Assembly (NCBI GenBank): GCA_946183095.1
Contig: CAMHBE010000015.1
Coordinates: 1 to 15,098 of the forward strand
Direction: 5' to 3'
DNA length: 15,098 nt
Source of the DNA: an uncultured Clostridia bacterium
Lineage (GTDB): Bacteria; Bacillota; Clostridia; Oscillospirales; Ruminococcaceae
Positions 1-6,111 of the stretch are shown one piece after another. How positions within the stretch are numbered: the stretch's first letter is position 1; every line of letters starts with the position of its first letter. The position numbers were made by a program, and so were the translations under genes. The notes under the pieces are model-generated. The model did no database searches, was not told where the DNA came from, and saw nothing but the letters and a program-made list of their open reading frames with translations.

Positions 1-465
1 GTATTCATCTTCCGGCATAAGTCCGGGATGCTCGGCAGTCTCGCCGCCTATCAGTGCACAGCCCGACTGCACACAGCCGTCGGCGATCCCCTTTACTATA
101 GATGCTATTTTGGTCGGCTCGTTCTTTCCGCAGGCGATATAATCGAGGAAGAACAGCGGTTTTGCGCCGCAGCAGATGATATCGTTCACGCACATAGCCA
201 CCGCGTCGATACCGATAGTATCATGCTTGTCGAGCAGGAACGCGAGCTTTATCTTCGTGCCGACACCGTCTGTTCCCGAAACGAGCACGGGGTCGTCGTA
301 TTCCTTCGGGTCGAGCTCGAACAGACCGCCGAACCCGCCGATGCTGTCGATAGCGCCCTTTATGCGGGTGCGCTCGACGTGCTCCTTCATAAGTCTGACG
401 GCTTCGTATCCTGCGGTAACGTCAACGCCTGCCGCCTTGTAGCTTTCGGAATGACTGTCTTTCAT
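1..465 (-). CDS. purM: phosphoribosylformylglycinamidine cyclo-ligase (AIR synthetase), 5' part only
   Basis: This is the first 155 codons of purM; the rest lies beyond base 1 of the window. PurM is the cytoplasmic ATP-dependent enzyme that closes the imidazole ring, turning FGAM into AIR in de novo purine synthesis. The reading frame shows the family's N-terminal landmarks: SGTDGVGTK at about residues 63-71, MCVNDI at 91-96 and GGETAEHPG at 140-148, which form the ATP/substrate-binding part of the PurM fold. The ATG at 463-465 is preceded on the minus strand by AAAGGAAA at a suitable distance, and no better start is nearby. It is the last gene of the pur cluster visible here, 173 bases after purF, and is probably co-transcribed with it unless the hairpins in that gap stop or process the transcript. 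The identification is secure; the C-terminal half cannot be judged. Confidence 0.96.
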   Translation of the reverse strand, partial: MKDSHSESYKAAGVDVTAGYEAVRLMKEHVERTRIKGAIDSIGGFGGLFELDPKEYDDPVLVSGTDGVGTKIKLAFLLDKHDTIGIDAVAMCVNDIICCGAKPLFFLDYIACGKNEPTKIASIVKGIADGCVQSGCALIGGETAEHPGLMPEDEY

Positions 466-515
466 ATCTTGTTTCCTTTCTCACAGCGACTTTCAAATCA
501 CATTCTCAACGTTTT

Positions 516-542
516 CGGTTCCTTTGTCGCACAAAGGAACCG
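516..542 (-). repeat. perfect 11-bp inverted repeat (hairpin) upstream of purM
   Basis: The arms are CGGTTCCTTTG and CAAAGGAACCG, perfectly complementary, around a 5-base loop. On the minus-strand transcript it sits about 50 bases before the purM start and is followed by AAAACG, not a U tract, so it is not a typical terminator. It could be an mRNA stability or processing element, or part of a dispersed palindromic repeat. The structure is plain in the sequence; the role is inferred. Confidence 0.7.
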
Positions 543-596
543 GTGAGGGAGTTTGAGGGAGAGGCAGCGCCTCTTCCTCATGCGCGTATGCGCTTC

Positions 597-638
597 TCTC
601 AAGCGGCAGCGACCCTCTCAAGCGTGGCAGCGACCCTC
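597..638 (-). repeat. tandem GC-rich repeat directly after purF (copy A)
   Basis: Two imperfect tandem copies of a roughly 18-20 base unit occur directly after the purF stop. On the plus strand the unit reads CTCTCAAGCG(T)GGCAGCGAC; the copies differ by one inserted base. A related block follows the stop codon of the GGDEF gene (10502-10557) in the same sense relative to its gene, sharing the exact 12-mer CGCTTGAGAGGG. This looks like a dispersed intergenic repeat family, not a gene. Confidence 0.6.
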
Positions 639-2060
639 TTACTCGCGTCCGCTCCAGCAGTAGGTGCAGAGCTTGTCCTCGGGGAGACCGACTGCGCGGA
701 ATGTACCGGGGAGAGACTGGAATTCCAGAGAAGTGAGTTTCAGGCGGCGGCAGATCTCGTCACGGAGCACCTTGCCGCGTTCGGTGGACGAATCGCTGTA
801 TTCCGCTATGTACTTTACGCCCTCGTCGCCTTCCTTTTCCTGTATTATCTGGCGGGCGATGAGGTCAAGATCGGAGTTGCTGCGTGAGAAGTTGAGGTAC
901 TTGCAGCCGAACATTATCGGCGGGCAGGCGGAGCGCATATGCACTTCCTTTGCGCCGTTCTCGTACAGAAATTCCACAGTCTCGCGCATCTGAGTGCCGC
1001 GCACGATGCTGTCATCGACGAAAAGGAGTTTCTTGCCCTCGATGAGTTCATGCACGGGAATGAGCTTCATCTTTGCCACCTTGTTGCGCATTGCCTGTGT
1101 CTGCGGCATGAAGCTTCGTGGCCATGTCGGGGTGTACTTTATGAACGGTCTTGCGAACGGTATGCCGCTGCGGTTCGCGTAGCCTATCGCGTGCGGTATG
1201 CCGGAATCCGGTACGCCGCAGACGTAGTCAACATCGGGGAGCTTCCCGTTCTTTATATCGGTCTCCGCCATTATCATGCCGTTGCGGGCGCGCATGGCTT
1301 CGACGTTGACGCCCTCATATACAGCGTTCGGGTAGCCGTAATACGTCCACAGGAAGGTGCATATCCGCATATCGCATGAGCCTTCCGCTATCGTTTCACA
1401 GGCATCGGCGGTGAGCTTTACTATCTCGCCCGCTTTCAGTTCCCTGTAAGTCCGGTAGCCGAGCTTCTGGTAGGCGAATGACTCGAACGACAGGCAGTAG
1501 CCGTCGTCACGTTTTCCTATGATTATCGGCAGCCTTCCGCGCTTGTCACGGGCTGCTATGATGCAGTCCTTTGTCAGTATGGTGAGCGACATCGTTCCGT
1601 CGATCTTTTCCTGCGCGTAACGTATGCCCTCGGTGAAGCTGTTTTTTTGTGCGATGAGCGCGCCTATAAGAGCACCGGAGTTGATGTTCCCGCTGCTCAT
1701 TGCCTCGAAATTCGCACAGCCGTTGTCAAGCAGTTCGCTGTAGAGCTGCTGCGCGTTGTTGATGATACCGATGCTGCAAATTGCGTACAGACCGAGTTTC
1801 GACGTAACGAGGATAGGCTGCGGGTCGGTATCGCTGATGCAGCCTATACAAAGTTTTCCGCGTATTGCGGCGGCGTCGCTCTCGAATTTCGTGCGGAACG
1901 GCGAGTTCTCGATGCTGTGAATGCTTCTCTGGAAGCCGAGTTCCGGATCGTATGCAGCCATACCGCCGCGCCTTGTCCCGAGATGTGAATGGTAGTCGGT
2001 ACCGAAGAAAACATCGGATATACAGTCGTTGTGGGAAATTGCCCCAAAAAATCCACCCAT
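639..2060 (-). CDS. purF: amidophosphoribosyltransferase (PurF family) lacking the N-terminal catalytic cysteine
   Basis: The 473-residue protein has the PurF layout: an N-terminal Ntn/class II glutamine amidotransferase-type domain (about 1-230) and a C-terminal type I phosphoribosyltransferase domain. The PRPP loop VDDSIVRGT is intact at 348-356. Cys234, Cys386, Cys465 and Cys468 sit where the Bacillus-type enzyme binds its [4Fe-4S] cluster. PurF normally makes phosphoribosylamine from PRPP and glutamine, the committed step of purine synthesis. The oddity is the N terminus, Met-Gly-Gly-Phe-Phe-Gly: family members use a cysteine exposed after Met or propeptide removal as the glutaminase nucleophile, and here Gly is in that place. 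The residues TRRGGMA (29-35) stand where QHRGQES-type sequence is usual. The enzyme may therefore use free ammonia or another partner, or differ in function; its place in the pur operon supports a purine role. The start is preceded by GAAAGGA. Confidence 0.9.
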   Translation of the reverse strand: MGGFFGAISHNDCISDVFFGTDYHSHLGTRRGGMAAYDPELGFQRSIHSIENSPFRTKFESDAAAIRGKLCIGCISDTDPQPILVTSKLGLYAICSIGIINNAQQLYSELLDNGCANFEAMSSGNINSGALIGALIAQKNSFTEGIRYAQEKIDGTMSLTILTKDCIIAARDKRGRLPIIIGKRDDGYCLSFESFAYQKLGYRTYRELKAGEIVKLTADACETIAEGSCDMRICTFLWTYYGYPNAVYEGVNVEAMRARNGMIMAETDIKNGKLPDVDYVCGVPDSGIPHAIGYANRSGIPFARPFIKYTPTWPRSFMPQTQAMRNKVAKMKLIPVHELIEGKKLLFVDDSIVRGTQMRETVEFLYENGAKEVHMRSACPPIMFGCKYLNFSRSNSDLDLIARQIIQEKEGDEGVKYIAEYSDSSTERGKVLRDEICRRLKLTSLEFQSLPGTFRAVGLPEDKLCTYCWSGRE

Positions 2061-2239
2061 TTAGATGTGTCCTTTCAGAGTTTGGTGCAGAGAGCCTGTC
2101 GGAACGGAACATTCTGACAGACCGTTCTTCCGGACGGGACGAAGGCTGCACGCTCCACATCCCGCGGTATCATTGTGCCGCACCCGAAAAACGGATTTAT
2201 TATTATCAGTGTGTCAATAAAGTAGGTGCAGCGAGGTAC

Positions 2240-2947
2240 TTATTCGCCGAAGATCCTGCGTCTGATCTCCTTGTAAGCGTCCTCGACACCGCCCATGTCT
2301 CTGCGGAAACGATCCTTGTCGAGCTTCTCGTGGGTCTTGGAATCCCAGAAACGGCAGGTATCGGGGGATATCTCGTCTGCGAGGAGTATCTGACCCTTGA
2401 AGCGTCCGAACTCGATCTTGAAGTCGATGAGGTCGATGCCGATCTCCTTGAAGTATTTCAGCATGAACTCGTTTACCTTGAACGCGTACTTTGCGATAGT
2501 GTCGAGCTCTTCCTTTGTGGCAATGCCGAGAGCAAGAGCGTAGTAGTCGTTGATGAAGGGGTCGCCGAGGTCATCGTTCTTGTAGCTGTATTCGAGGATA
2601 GGTGTGAGCAGAGCCTTGCCTTCCTCAACGCCCATGCGCTTTGAGAAGCTGCCTGCCGCTACGTTTCTGATGATGACTTCGAGCTGTACGATCTCTACCT
2701 TCTTGACGAGAGTTTCGCGGTCGCTGAGTTCCTTTACAAGATGTGTGGGGATGCCCTCTTTTTCGAGGAGCCCGAACATATAGTTGGTCATCTTGTTGTT
2801 GATAACGCCCTTACCCTCGATCGTTCCCTTTTTCAGACCGTTGAACGCTGTCGCGTCGTCCTTGTAGGATACGATAACGAGATCGGGGTCGTCTGTTGCA
2901 AAGACCTTCTTTGCTTTTCCTTCGTAGAGCTGTTCTTTCTTTTCCAT
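2240..2947 (-). CDS. purC: phosphoribosylaminoimidazole-succinocarboxamide synthase (SAICAR synthetase)
   Basis: At 235 residues this matches the usual length of short bacterial PurC. It catalyses ATP-dependent joining of CAIR and aspartate to give SAICAR in the cytoplasm. Family hallmarks are all visible: LYEGKAKKV at 7-15 (glycine-rich ATP-binding start), [11 protein letters not shown] at 90-100, LIDFKIEFG at 173-181 and [14 protein letters not shown] at 189-202. The ATG is preceded by AAGGAAGGA about 8-15 bases upstream, and the first codons match typical PurC N termini. It lies 50 bases after the 40-codon small gene and 179 bases before purF, all on the minus strand, consistent with one pur transcript starting upstream of purE. 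Nothing is missing or truncated. Confidence 0.98.
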   Translation of the reverse strand: MEKKEQLYEGKAKKVFATDDPDLVIVSYKDDATAFNGLKKGTIEGKGVINNKMTNYMFGLLEKEGIPTHLVKELSDRETLVKKVEIVQLEVIIRNVAAGSFSKRMGVEEGKALLTPILEYSYKNDDLGDPFINDYYALALGIATKEELDTIAKYAFKVNEFMLKYFKEIGIDLIDFKIEFGRFKGQILLADEISPDTCRFWDSKTHEKLDKDRFRRDMGGVEDAYKEIRRRIFGE

Positions 2948-2997
2948 TTTTTGTGTCCTTCCTTTGATAAAATTTTTGTAAATTTGATGATCTGAAA

Positions 2998-3120
2998 TTA
3001 TTCCTTGTCTTTACTGTTTATGGACTCTTCAAGAAGTTCTATGACTTCCTGAACATCACCCTTTTTTAACATTCTGAGCAGCATTTTGATAAAAAGATCG
3101 AACTCTTTAGATGATGTCAT
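2998..3120 (-). CDS. 40-residue small protein between purE and purC, function unknown
   Basis: A 40-codon ORF lies in the 195-base gap between purE and purC. Its ATG (3118-3120) is preceded by AAAGGGA with about 9 bases of spacing, a clear ribosome binding site of its own; it begins 22 bases after the purE stop and ends 50 bases before purC. The same frame stays open further upstream inside purE, but that extension is only a shadow of purE, and the SD supports the short form. The peptide is charged and looks helical: [10 protein letters not shown] at the start, then [12 protein letters not shown] and a leucine/isoleucine segment VIELLEE with an acidic-basic tail ending SKDKE. There is no signal peptide, Cys pair or recognised domain. 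The signs of a real gene are the RBS, spacing and clean fit between pur genes; conservation cannot be tested here. It could be a small regulator or partner of a purine enzyme, but this is speculation. Confidence 0.62.
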   Translation of the reverse strand: MTSSKEFDLFIKMLLRMLKKGDVQEVIELLEESINSKDKE

Positions 3121-3142
3121 TACAAGCGTCCCTTTCAAATAT

Positions 3143-3640
3143 TCATATTTCCTTGACTGTTTCCTGCATTTTTGCATCTGCCGCAAGGTTCTTTCTGTGC
3201 TGTTCCTCGCGGAAGTCGGCGTATTTCTTTGCAAGCTCCGCGTCTTCGACCGCGAGTATCTGCACCGCGAGGTAGCCGGCGTTTGCGGCGCAGTCGATAC
3301 CGACTGTCGCAACGGGCACTCCGGGAGGCATCATCACGGAGGAGAGCAGGGAATCCACGCCCTCCAGCGCCTTAGCCTTTACCGGCAGCGCGATAACGGG
3401 CAGCGTGGTATTTGCCGCCAGCGCTCCTGCGAGGTGAGCTGCCATTCCCGCTGCGCCGATCAGCACGCCGAAGCCGTTGTCTCTTGCGTTTCTCGCGAAG
3501 TCTGCGGCTTCAGCGGGCGAGCGGTGAGCCGAATAAACGTGCATCTCGAACGGCACGCCGAAGGATTTCAGCGCCTCGGCAGCCTTTCTTACAACGGGAA
3601 GATCGCTGTCGCTCCCCATGATTATAGCAACTTTTTTCAT
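3143..3640 (-). CDS. purE: N5-carboxyaminoimidazole ribonucleotide mutase (class I PurE)
   Basis: The 165-residue protein is a standard class I PurE, which moves the carboxyl group of N5-CAIR to give CAIR. The active-site motifs are in order: GSDSDLP at 9-15, SAHRSP at 37-42 (with the catalytic His39) and GAAGMAAHL at 62-70, followed by the MPPGVPVATVGID segment at 104-116. It forms cytoplasmic octamers in characterised relatives. Class I PurE usually works with PurK, but no purK is seen in this cluster, so PurK lies elsewhere or the cell relies on high CO2 and spontaneous carboxylation. The ATG (3638-3640) is preceded by AGAAAGGAA. It is the first enzyme gene after the attenuator-like leader, so it would be the first controlled by it. 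Confidence 0.98.
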   Translation of the reverse strand: MKKVAIIMGSDSDLPVVRKAAEALKSFGVPFEMHVYSAHRSPAEAADFARNARDNGFGVLIGAAGMAAHLAGALAANTTLPVIALPVKAKALEGVDSLLSSVMMPPGVPVATVGIDCAANAGYLAVQILAVEDAELAKKYADFREEQHRKNLAADAKMQETVKEI

Positions 3641-3663
3641 ATATGATGTTCCTTTCTGAAAAC

Positions 3664-3692
3664 AAAAAAGCCGTACAGGGATATACAGCTTT
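3664..3692 (-). terminator. intrinsic terminator in the purE leader (attenuator candidate)
   Basis: On the minus strand, AAGCTGTATA and TGTACGGCTT pair as a roughly 10-bp stem with two G-U pairs around loop TCCC, followed directly by a run of T (GGCTTTTTTG). It lies after the leader ORF and about 24 bases before the purE ATG, so it would end the transcript before any pur gene unless prevented. The 3' arm (TACGGC, plus-strand 3670-3675) can also pair with GCCGTA earlier in the leader (3706-3711), a possible antiterminator. The geometry implies regulated attenuation. Confidence 0.75.
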
Positions 3693-3762
3693 AAGCGTTC
3701 CCGCTTACGGCGCAGAAAAACAGAGCCATGCCGGTGTGTGGGGCGGTTCGTTTTTGTGCCAT
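3691..3762 (-). CDS. 23-residue leader peptide upstream of purE
   Basis: This short ORF starts at ATG 3760-3762, preceded by GGAG with an ideal 7-base gap, and ends at TAA 3691-3693. The peptide starts MAQKRTAPHTG and continues through MALFFCAVSG to end in NA; it has a basic start and a hydrophobic second half. Its stop codon lies in the 3' arm of a perfect 6-bp hairpin with GGAA loop (TAAGCG/CGCTTA, 3692-3707), and the stem of the purE terminator starts at the same point. A ribosome paused at the stop would cover the terminator's 5' arm and favour read-through into purE. The codons are not enriched for one amino acid, so classical amino-acid attenuation is unlikely; a nascent peptide that senses a small molecule is one possibility. 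Translation is inferred from RBS and layout, not shown. Confidence 0.6.
   Translation of the reverse strand: MAQKRTAPHTGMALFFCAVSGNA
3692..3707 (-). promoter_or_regulatory. GNRA-capped hairpin overlapping the leader peptide stop codon
   Basis: TAAGCG and CGCTTA pair perfectly around a GGAA tetraloop, a member of the very stable GNRA class. The 3' arm contains the leader ORF stop codon. It forms next to, and partly shares bases with, the terminator stem (3664-3692) and with the GCCGTA antiterminator strand (3706-3711), so these structures are mutually exclusive in part. This is what a switching leader would look like, though no ligand class is recognised. Confidence 0.6.
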
Positions 3763-3773
3763 AAGATCACTCC

Positions 3774-3783
3774 GTTCGGTTAT
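3774..3783 (-). promoter_or_regulatory. PurBox-like sequence at the purE leader transcription start
   Basis: The minus strand reads ATAACCGAAC, an exact match to the first ten positions of the PurR box described in lactic acid bacteria (AWWWCCGAAC); the last three positions (GGA instead of WWT) do not match. It overlaps the predicted start of transcription. A single half-matching box is weak evidence, and Bacillus-type PurR may not exist in this lineage. Confidence 0.3.
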
Positions 3784-3787
3784 TAGT

Positions 3788-3816
3788 AATATATACCATT
3801 TATAATATAAACACAA
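3788..3816 (-). promoter_or_regulatory. predicted sigma-A promoter of the pur operon
   Basis: On the minus strand, TTGTGT (3811-3816) and TATATT (3788-3793) are separated by 17 bases, with TGG just before the -10. The -35 is imperfect, but the position, about 20-25 bases before the leader ORF ribosome binding site, fits a start near 3781. It would drive the leader, purE and the downstream pur genes. Confidence 0.5.
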
Positions 3817-4406
3817 TATATTGACCGGCAGATGACCACCGCACAATATGTAGTATTTCGCCGCAGCAGAAAAACTACACTACTATTGTACTATATTTCC
3901 GCTGTAAATTCAAGACCTTTCGGAAATTTTTTTGCATATTTTTGAAATTGAAATATTACAATATACAGTGATATTGCACAATACCGACCTGTTGAAAACT
4001 TCTTGTAAAGTGTTATTAAGCAACCGTGCAGCTTAAATTAACAGGAAAGCGGCTAAAATTTAAGCAAAAAACAGGCTAAAAACGGTAACAAAGTTATTAC
4101 AATTTAGCGGAAATGCGCTCTGGAAACGTTTCCAGGAACGATGTTAAATTTTTCGTCCTTATGCACAAATTTACGGTTACAAAAAAGTTACAGTTTGTGG
4201 AGCAAATGGAACGGCATAAAATGAACGACGACGTGTGAGGAATTGCAAACGGCTTTAGACCGCGAAAAAACAGAACGACTTCCGGACTTCGGGAGGCGGG
4301 AGCGCAAAGAGAGGTGTCGGTTGTCAAAATGAACAAAAAATGAAAGAAAGATGATGTTTTGAAAACGATTTCGGAAAATGCGGCAAAAAAATTTTGAAAA
4401 AAACAC
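3817..4406. other. AT-rich divergent intergenic region, no gene seen
   Basis: About 590 bases between the two divergent promoters contain no ORF with a plausible start and ribosome binding site; the long minus-strand frame that crosses it is the shadow of the binding-protein gene. It is AT-rich in its left part. Besides the perfect palindrome at 4120-4135, there is a 6-bp inverted repeat TTAAGC/GCTTAA at about 4016-4036. Such a long gap may hold further operators or an unannotated RNA, but nothing firm can be named. Confidence 0.55.
4120..4135. promoter_or_regulatory. cre / LacI-type operator palindrome
   Basis: CTGGAAACGTTTCCAG is a perfect 16-bp palindrome centred on CG. It fits the catabolite-responsive element pattern TGNAANCGNWNNCW used by CcpA and, more generally, LacI-family operators. 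It lies about 270 bases upstream of the predicted promoter of the sugar transporter and about 300 bases from the pur promoter, so it is not in the usual overlap position. It is the best regulatory signal for carbon control in the region. Confidence 0.7.
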
Positions 4407-4435
4407 TTGCAAAATCGGAAAATTTGTGATATAGT
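4407..4435 (+). promoter_or_regulatory. sigma-A promoter of the sugar ABC transporter operon
   Basis: TTGCAA (4407-4412) and TATAGT (4430-4435) are 17 bases apart, a near-consensus sigma-A promoter. Transcription would start near 4441, leaving a roughly 100-base 5' UTR. That UTR has a 7-bp hairpin (GATCCGC/GCGGGTC, 4498-4517) just upstream of the ribosome binding site of the binding-protein gene. Confidence 0.75.
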
Positions 4436-4540
4436 TACAAATGAAATCGAGAGGCGGTAATTTAAGCGCCCCGGAGATTCAATAAAATTCAAAACATGAT
4501 CCGCAAAACGGCGGGTCAGAGTAATTTGGAGGAAAGAACT

Positions 4541-5998
4541 ATGAAGAAAAGAATAATGGCATCTCTTCTGGCGGCTGCTTGTGTACTTTCTGTAGCAAGC
4601 TGCGGCGGAAACAATGCCGCCACAACCACAACTACGGCAGCTCCCGCAGCTAACAACGACACAGCTGCAGCTACTACAACAGAGGCAGCTCCCGCAGCAA
4701 ACAACGATGCAACAACAGAGGCTCCCGCTACTGAGGCTCCCGCAACAGATGCAGCTCCCGCAGCTGACGAAGGCGACACCTTCAACATCTACGCTTGGAA
4801 CGAAGAGTTCAAGGGCTTCTTCGAGAAGTATCAGCCCGGCTACGATGCAGCTACCCAGACACTCGACGGCGTTAAGGTAGTATGGACTATCAACCCCTCC
4901 GCTGACCTCGTTTATCAGACAAAGCTCGACGAAGCTCTGATGGCAAACGCTGATGCAGCTCCCGCTGACAAGGTTGACCTCTTCCTCGCAGAAGCTGACT
5001 ACATACTCAAGTACACAGATTCCGACTTCACAATGGATATCTCCCAGCTCGGTCTCAGCCAGGTAGATACAGAGTATCAGTACACTGTTGACGCCGCTTC
5101 CGACAGCAACGGCAAGATCAAGGGCGTATCCTTCCAGTGCTGCCCGTCCGGCCTTATCTACAGAAGATCTATAGCAAAGGCTGTTCTCGGCACAGACGAT
5201 CCCGATGAAGTTCAGGCTCAGCTCGATTCTTGGGAAAAGTATGATGCAGTAGCTGCTAAGGCTAAGGAGCAGGGCTACTATATGCACGCTGCTTATGCTG
5301 AAACATACCGTGTATTCTCCAACAACGCTACAGGTCCTTGGGTATCCGGCGGCACACTGAGCATTCCTTCCGTAGTTGAGGATTGGACAAATCAGGCTAA
5401 GACCTACTATGACAACGGCTATATCCTCGATACACTCCCCGGCATCTGGGATGACGGTAAGAACGCTGAAATGTTCAACACAGGTAAGACAATGTGCTTC
5501 TTCGGTCCTGCTTGGTACTTCAACTTCTGCATGGGCAACGCACAGGATCCCGACAACGGATGCTATGGTGACTGGGCAGTCATCAAGGGACCGCAGGCTC
5601 ACTTCTGGGGCGGTACTTGGATGCTCGCAGCTACAGGCACAGACAACCCGACACTCGTTGCTAAGGTAATGAAGGCATTCACAGAGGATGAGAGCGTTTG
5701 CGAACAGCTCATCAAGAACGAAGGTCAGTTCACAAACAACAAGAACGTTAACCAGAAGTTCGCTGAAGATCCCAACTATGGTAACGCATTCCTCGGCGGT
5801 CAGAACGATGTTGCAGTATTCGCAGGTATGACAGATTCTATCGTATGGCAGAATGCTACTATCTACGATCAGGCTTGCAACGAAGGCTATCAGGATTGCA
5901 TCAAGGGCTACATCGACGGTTCTATCGACAAGGACACAGCACTCCAGAACTTCTACAGCAAGATCAGAGAGCAGTATCCTTCCGTTACAACTCCGTAA
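4541..5998 (+). CDS. sugar ABC transporter substrate-binding lipoprotein (family 1)
   Basis: This 485-residue lipoprotein captures a substrate outside the cell and delivers it to the two permeases that follow. The signal peptide MKKRIMASLLAAACVLSVAS ends in a lipobox VAS-Cys, with Cys21 the lipidated residue. Residues 22-78 form a low-complexity Ala/Thr/Pro/Asn linker with repeated AAPAANND and TEAPA units, probably spanning the cell wall. From about residue 79 (TFNIYAWNEEF) the solute-binding fold begins; it is rich in Trp and Tyr, as expected for a sugar binder. The ATG at 4541 is chosen because GGAGGAAAG precedes it and the signal peptide starts there; an in-frame ATG at 4496 has no such site. 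Codon use is strongly biased towards a small set (CTC, GCT, AAG, ACA), suggesting very high expression. The sugar cannot be named; an oligosaccharide is a reasonable guess. Confidence 0.93.
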   Translation: MKKRIMASLLAAACVLSVASCGGNNAATTTTTAAPAANNDTAAATTTEAAPAANNDATTEAPATEAPATDAAPAADEGDTFNIYAWNEEFKGFFEKYQPGYDAATQTLDGVKVVWTINPSADLVYQTKLDEALMANADAAPADKVDLFLAEADYILKYTDSDFTMDISQLGLSQVDTEYQYTVDAASDSNGKIKGVSFQCCPSGLIYRRSIAKAVLGTDDPDEVQAQLDSWEKYDAVAAKAKEQGYYMHAAYAETYRVFSNNATGPWVSGGTLSIPSVVEDWTNQAKTYYDNGYILDTLPGIWDDGKNAEMFNTGKTMCFFGPAWYFNFCMGNAQDPDNGCYGDWAVIKGPQAHFWGGTWMLAATGTDNPTLVAKVMKAFTEDESVCEQLIKNEGQFTNNKNVNQKFAEDPNYGNAFLGGQNDVAVFAGMTDSIVWQNATIYDQACNEGYQDCIKGYIDGSIDKDTALQNFYSKIREQYPSVTTP

Positions 5999-6039
5999 GT
6001 CAGCTGAAAGAGTAAAAAAATAATTATTGCTTATTCGGA

Positions 6040-6068
6040 GGGGCGAGGCAAGTTTCTTGCTTCGCCCC
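6040..6068 (+). promoter_or_regulatory. strong intercistronic hairpin between binding protein and permeases
   Basis: GGGGCGAGGCAA and TTGCTTCGCCCC form a 12-bp stem with one G-U pair and a 5-base loop. No U tract follows, so it is not an ordinary terminator. In this place, 41 bases after the binding-protein stop, such hairpins usually protect the upstream mRNA from 3' decay so that the binding protein is made in excess of the membrane subunits. The structure is seen; the role is inferred from similar operons. Confidence 0.72.
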
Positions 6069-6111
6069 GAAGATTAGCAAAAATAAATCAAAATGAGAGG
6101 ATAGTGGCTTT

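Larger units (their letters stand above)
466..638 (-). other. purF-purM intergenic spacer with hairpins and a GC-rich repeat
   Basis: This 173-base gap carries no convincing gene. Reading from the purF stop, it has two tandem copies of a short unit built on GGGTCGCTGCC and GCTTGAGAG (about 597-638), then a possible hairpin at 554-580 (arms GAGGMAGAGGC-like, loop of 3), then a perfect 11-bp inverted repeat at 516-542. No run of T follows any of these on the minus strand, so none is a standard intrinsic terminator. The spacer may tune or process the mRNA between purF and purM. A related repeat lies at 10502-10557. Confidence 0.6.

Noticed and set aside
2075..2173. A 32-residue minus-strand ORF in the purC-purF gap
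   Set aside because: No convincing Shine-Dalgarno precedes its ATG and the peptide has no notable pattern. The 179-base gap otherwise shows only weak hairpins.
2202..2219. A TTGACA-like sequence upstream of purF as a separate promoter
   Set aside because: TTGACA occurs on the minus strand in the purC-purF gap, but no -10 element lies 16-18 bases downstream of it, so I did not call a promoter.
1865..2644. A 259-codon plus-strand frame across the purF-purC junction
   Set aside because: It is antisense to the ends of two certain genes and has no family resemblance.
3641..3787. A purine or PRPP riboswitch in the purE leader
   Set aside because: I could not find the conserved core of the guanine/adenine aptamer or of the ykkC-type PRPP aptamer. 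The translated-leader reading fits better, although an unknown aptamer is not excluded.
4638..4775. Short direct DNA repeats (GCAGCTCCCGCAGC, three copies) as a possible mobile or regulatory repeat
   Set aside because: They encode the Ala/Pro-rich linker of the lipoprotein in frame and are ordinary low-complexity coding sequence.
4097..5602. A 501-codon minus-strand frame opposite the binding-protein gene
   Set aside because: It is antisense to a gene with a clear signal peptide, ribosome binding site and family match. Its Ser/Cys/Val-rich content is what the biased codons of that gene produce on the other strand.
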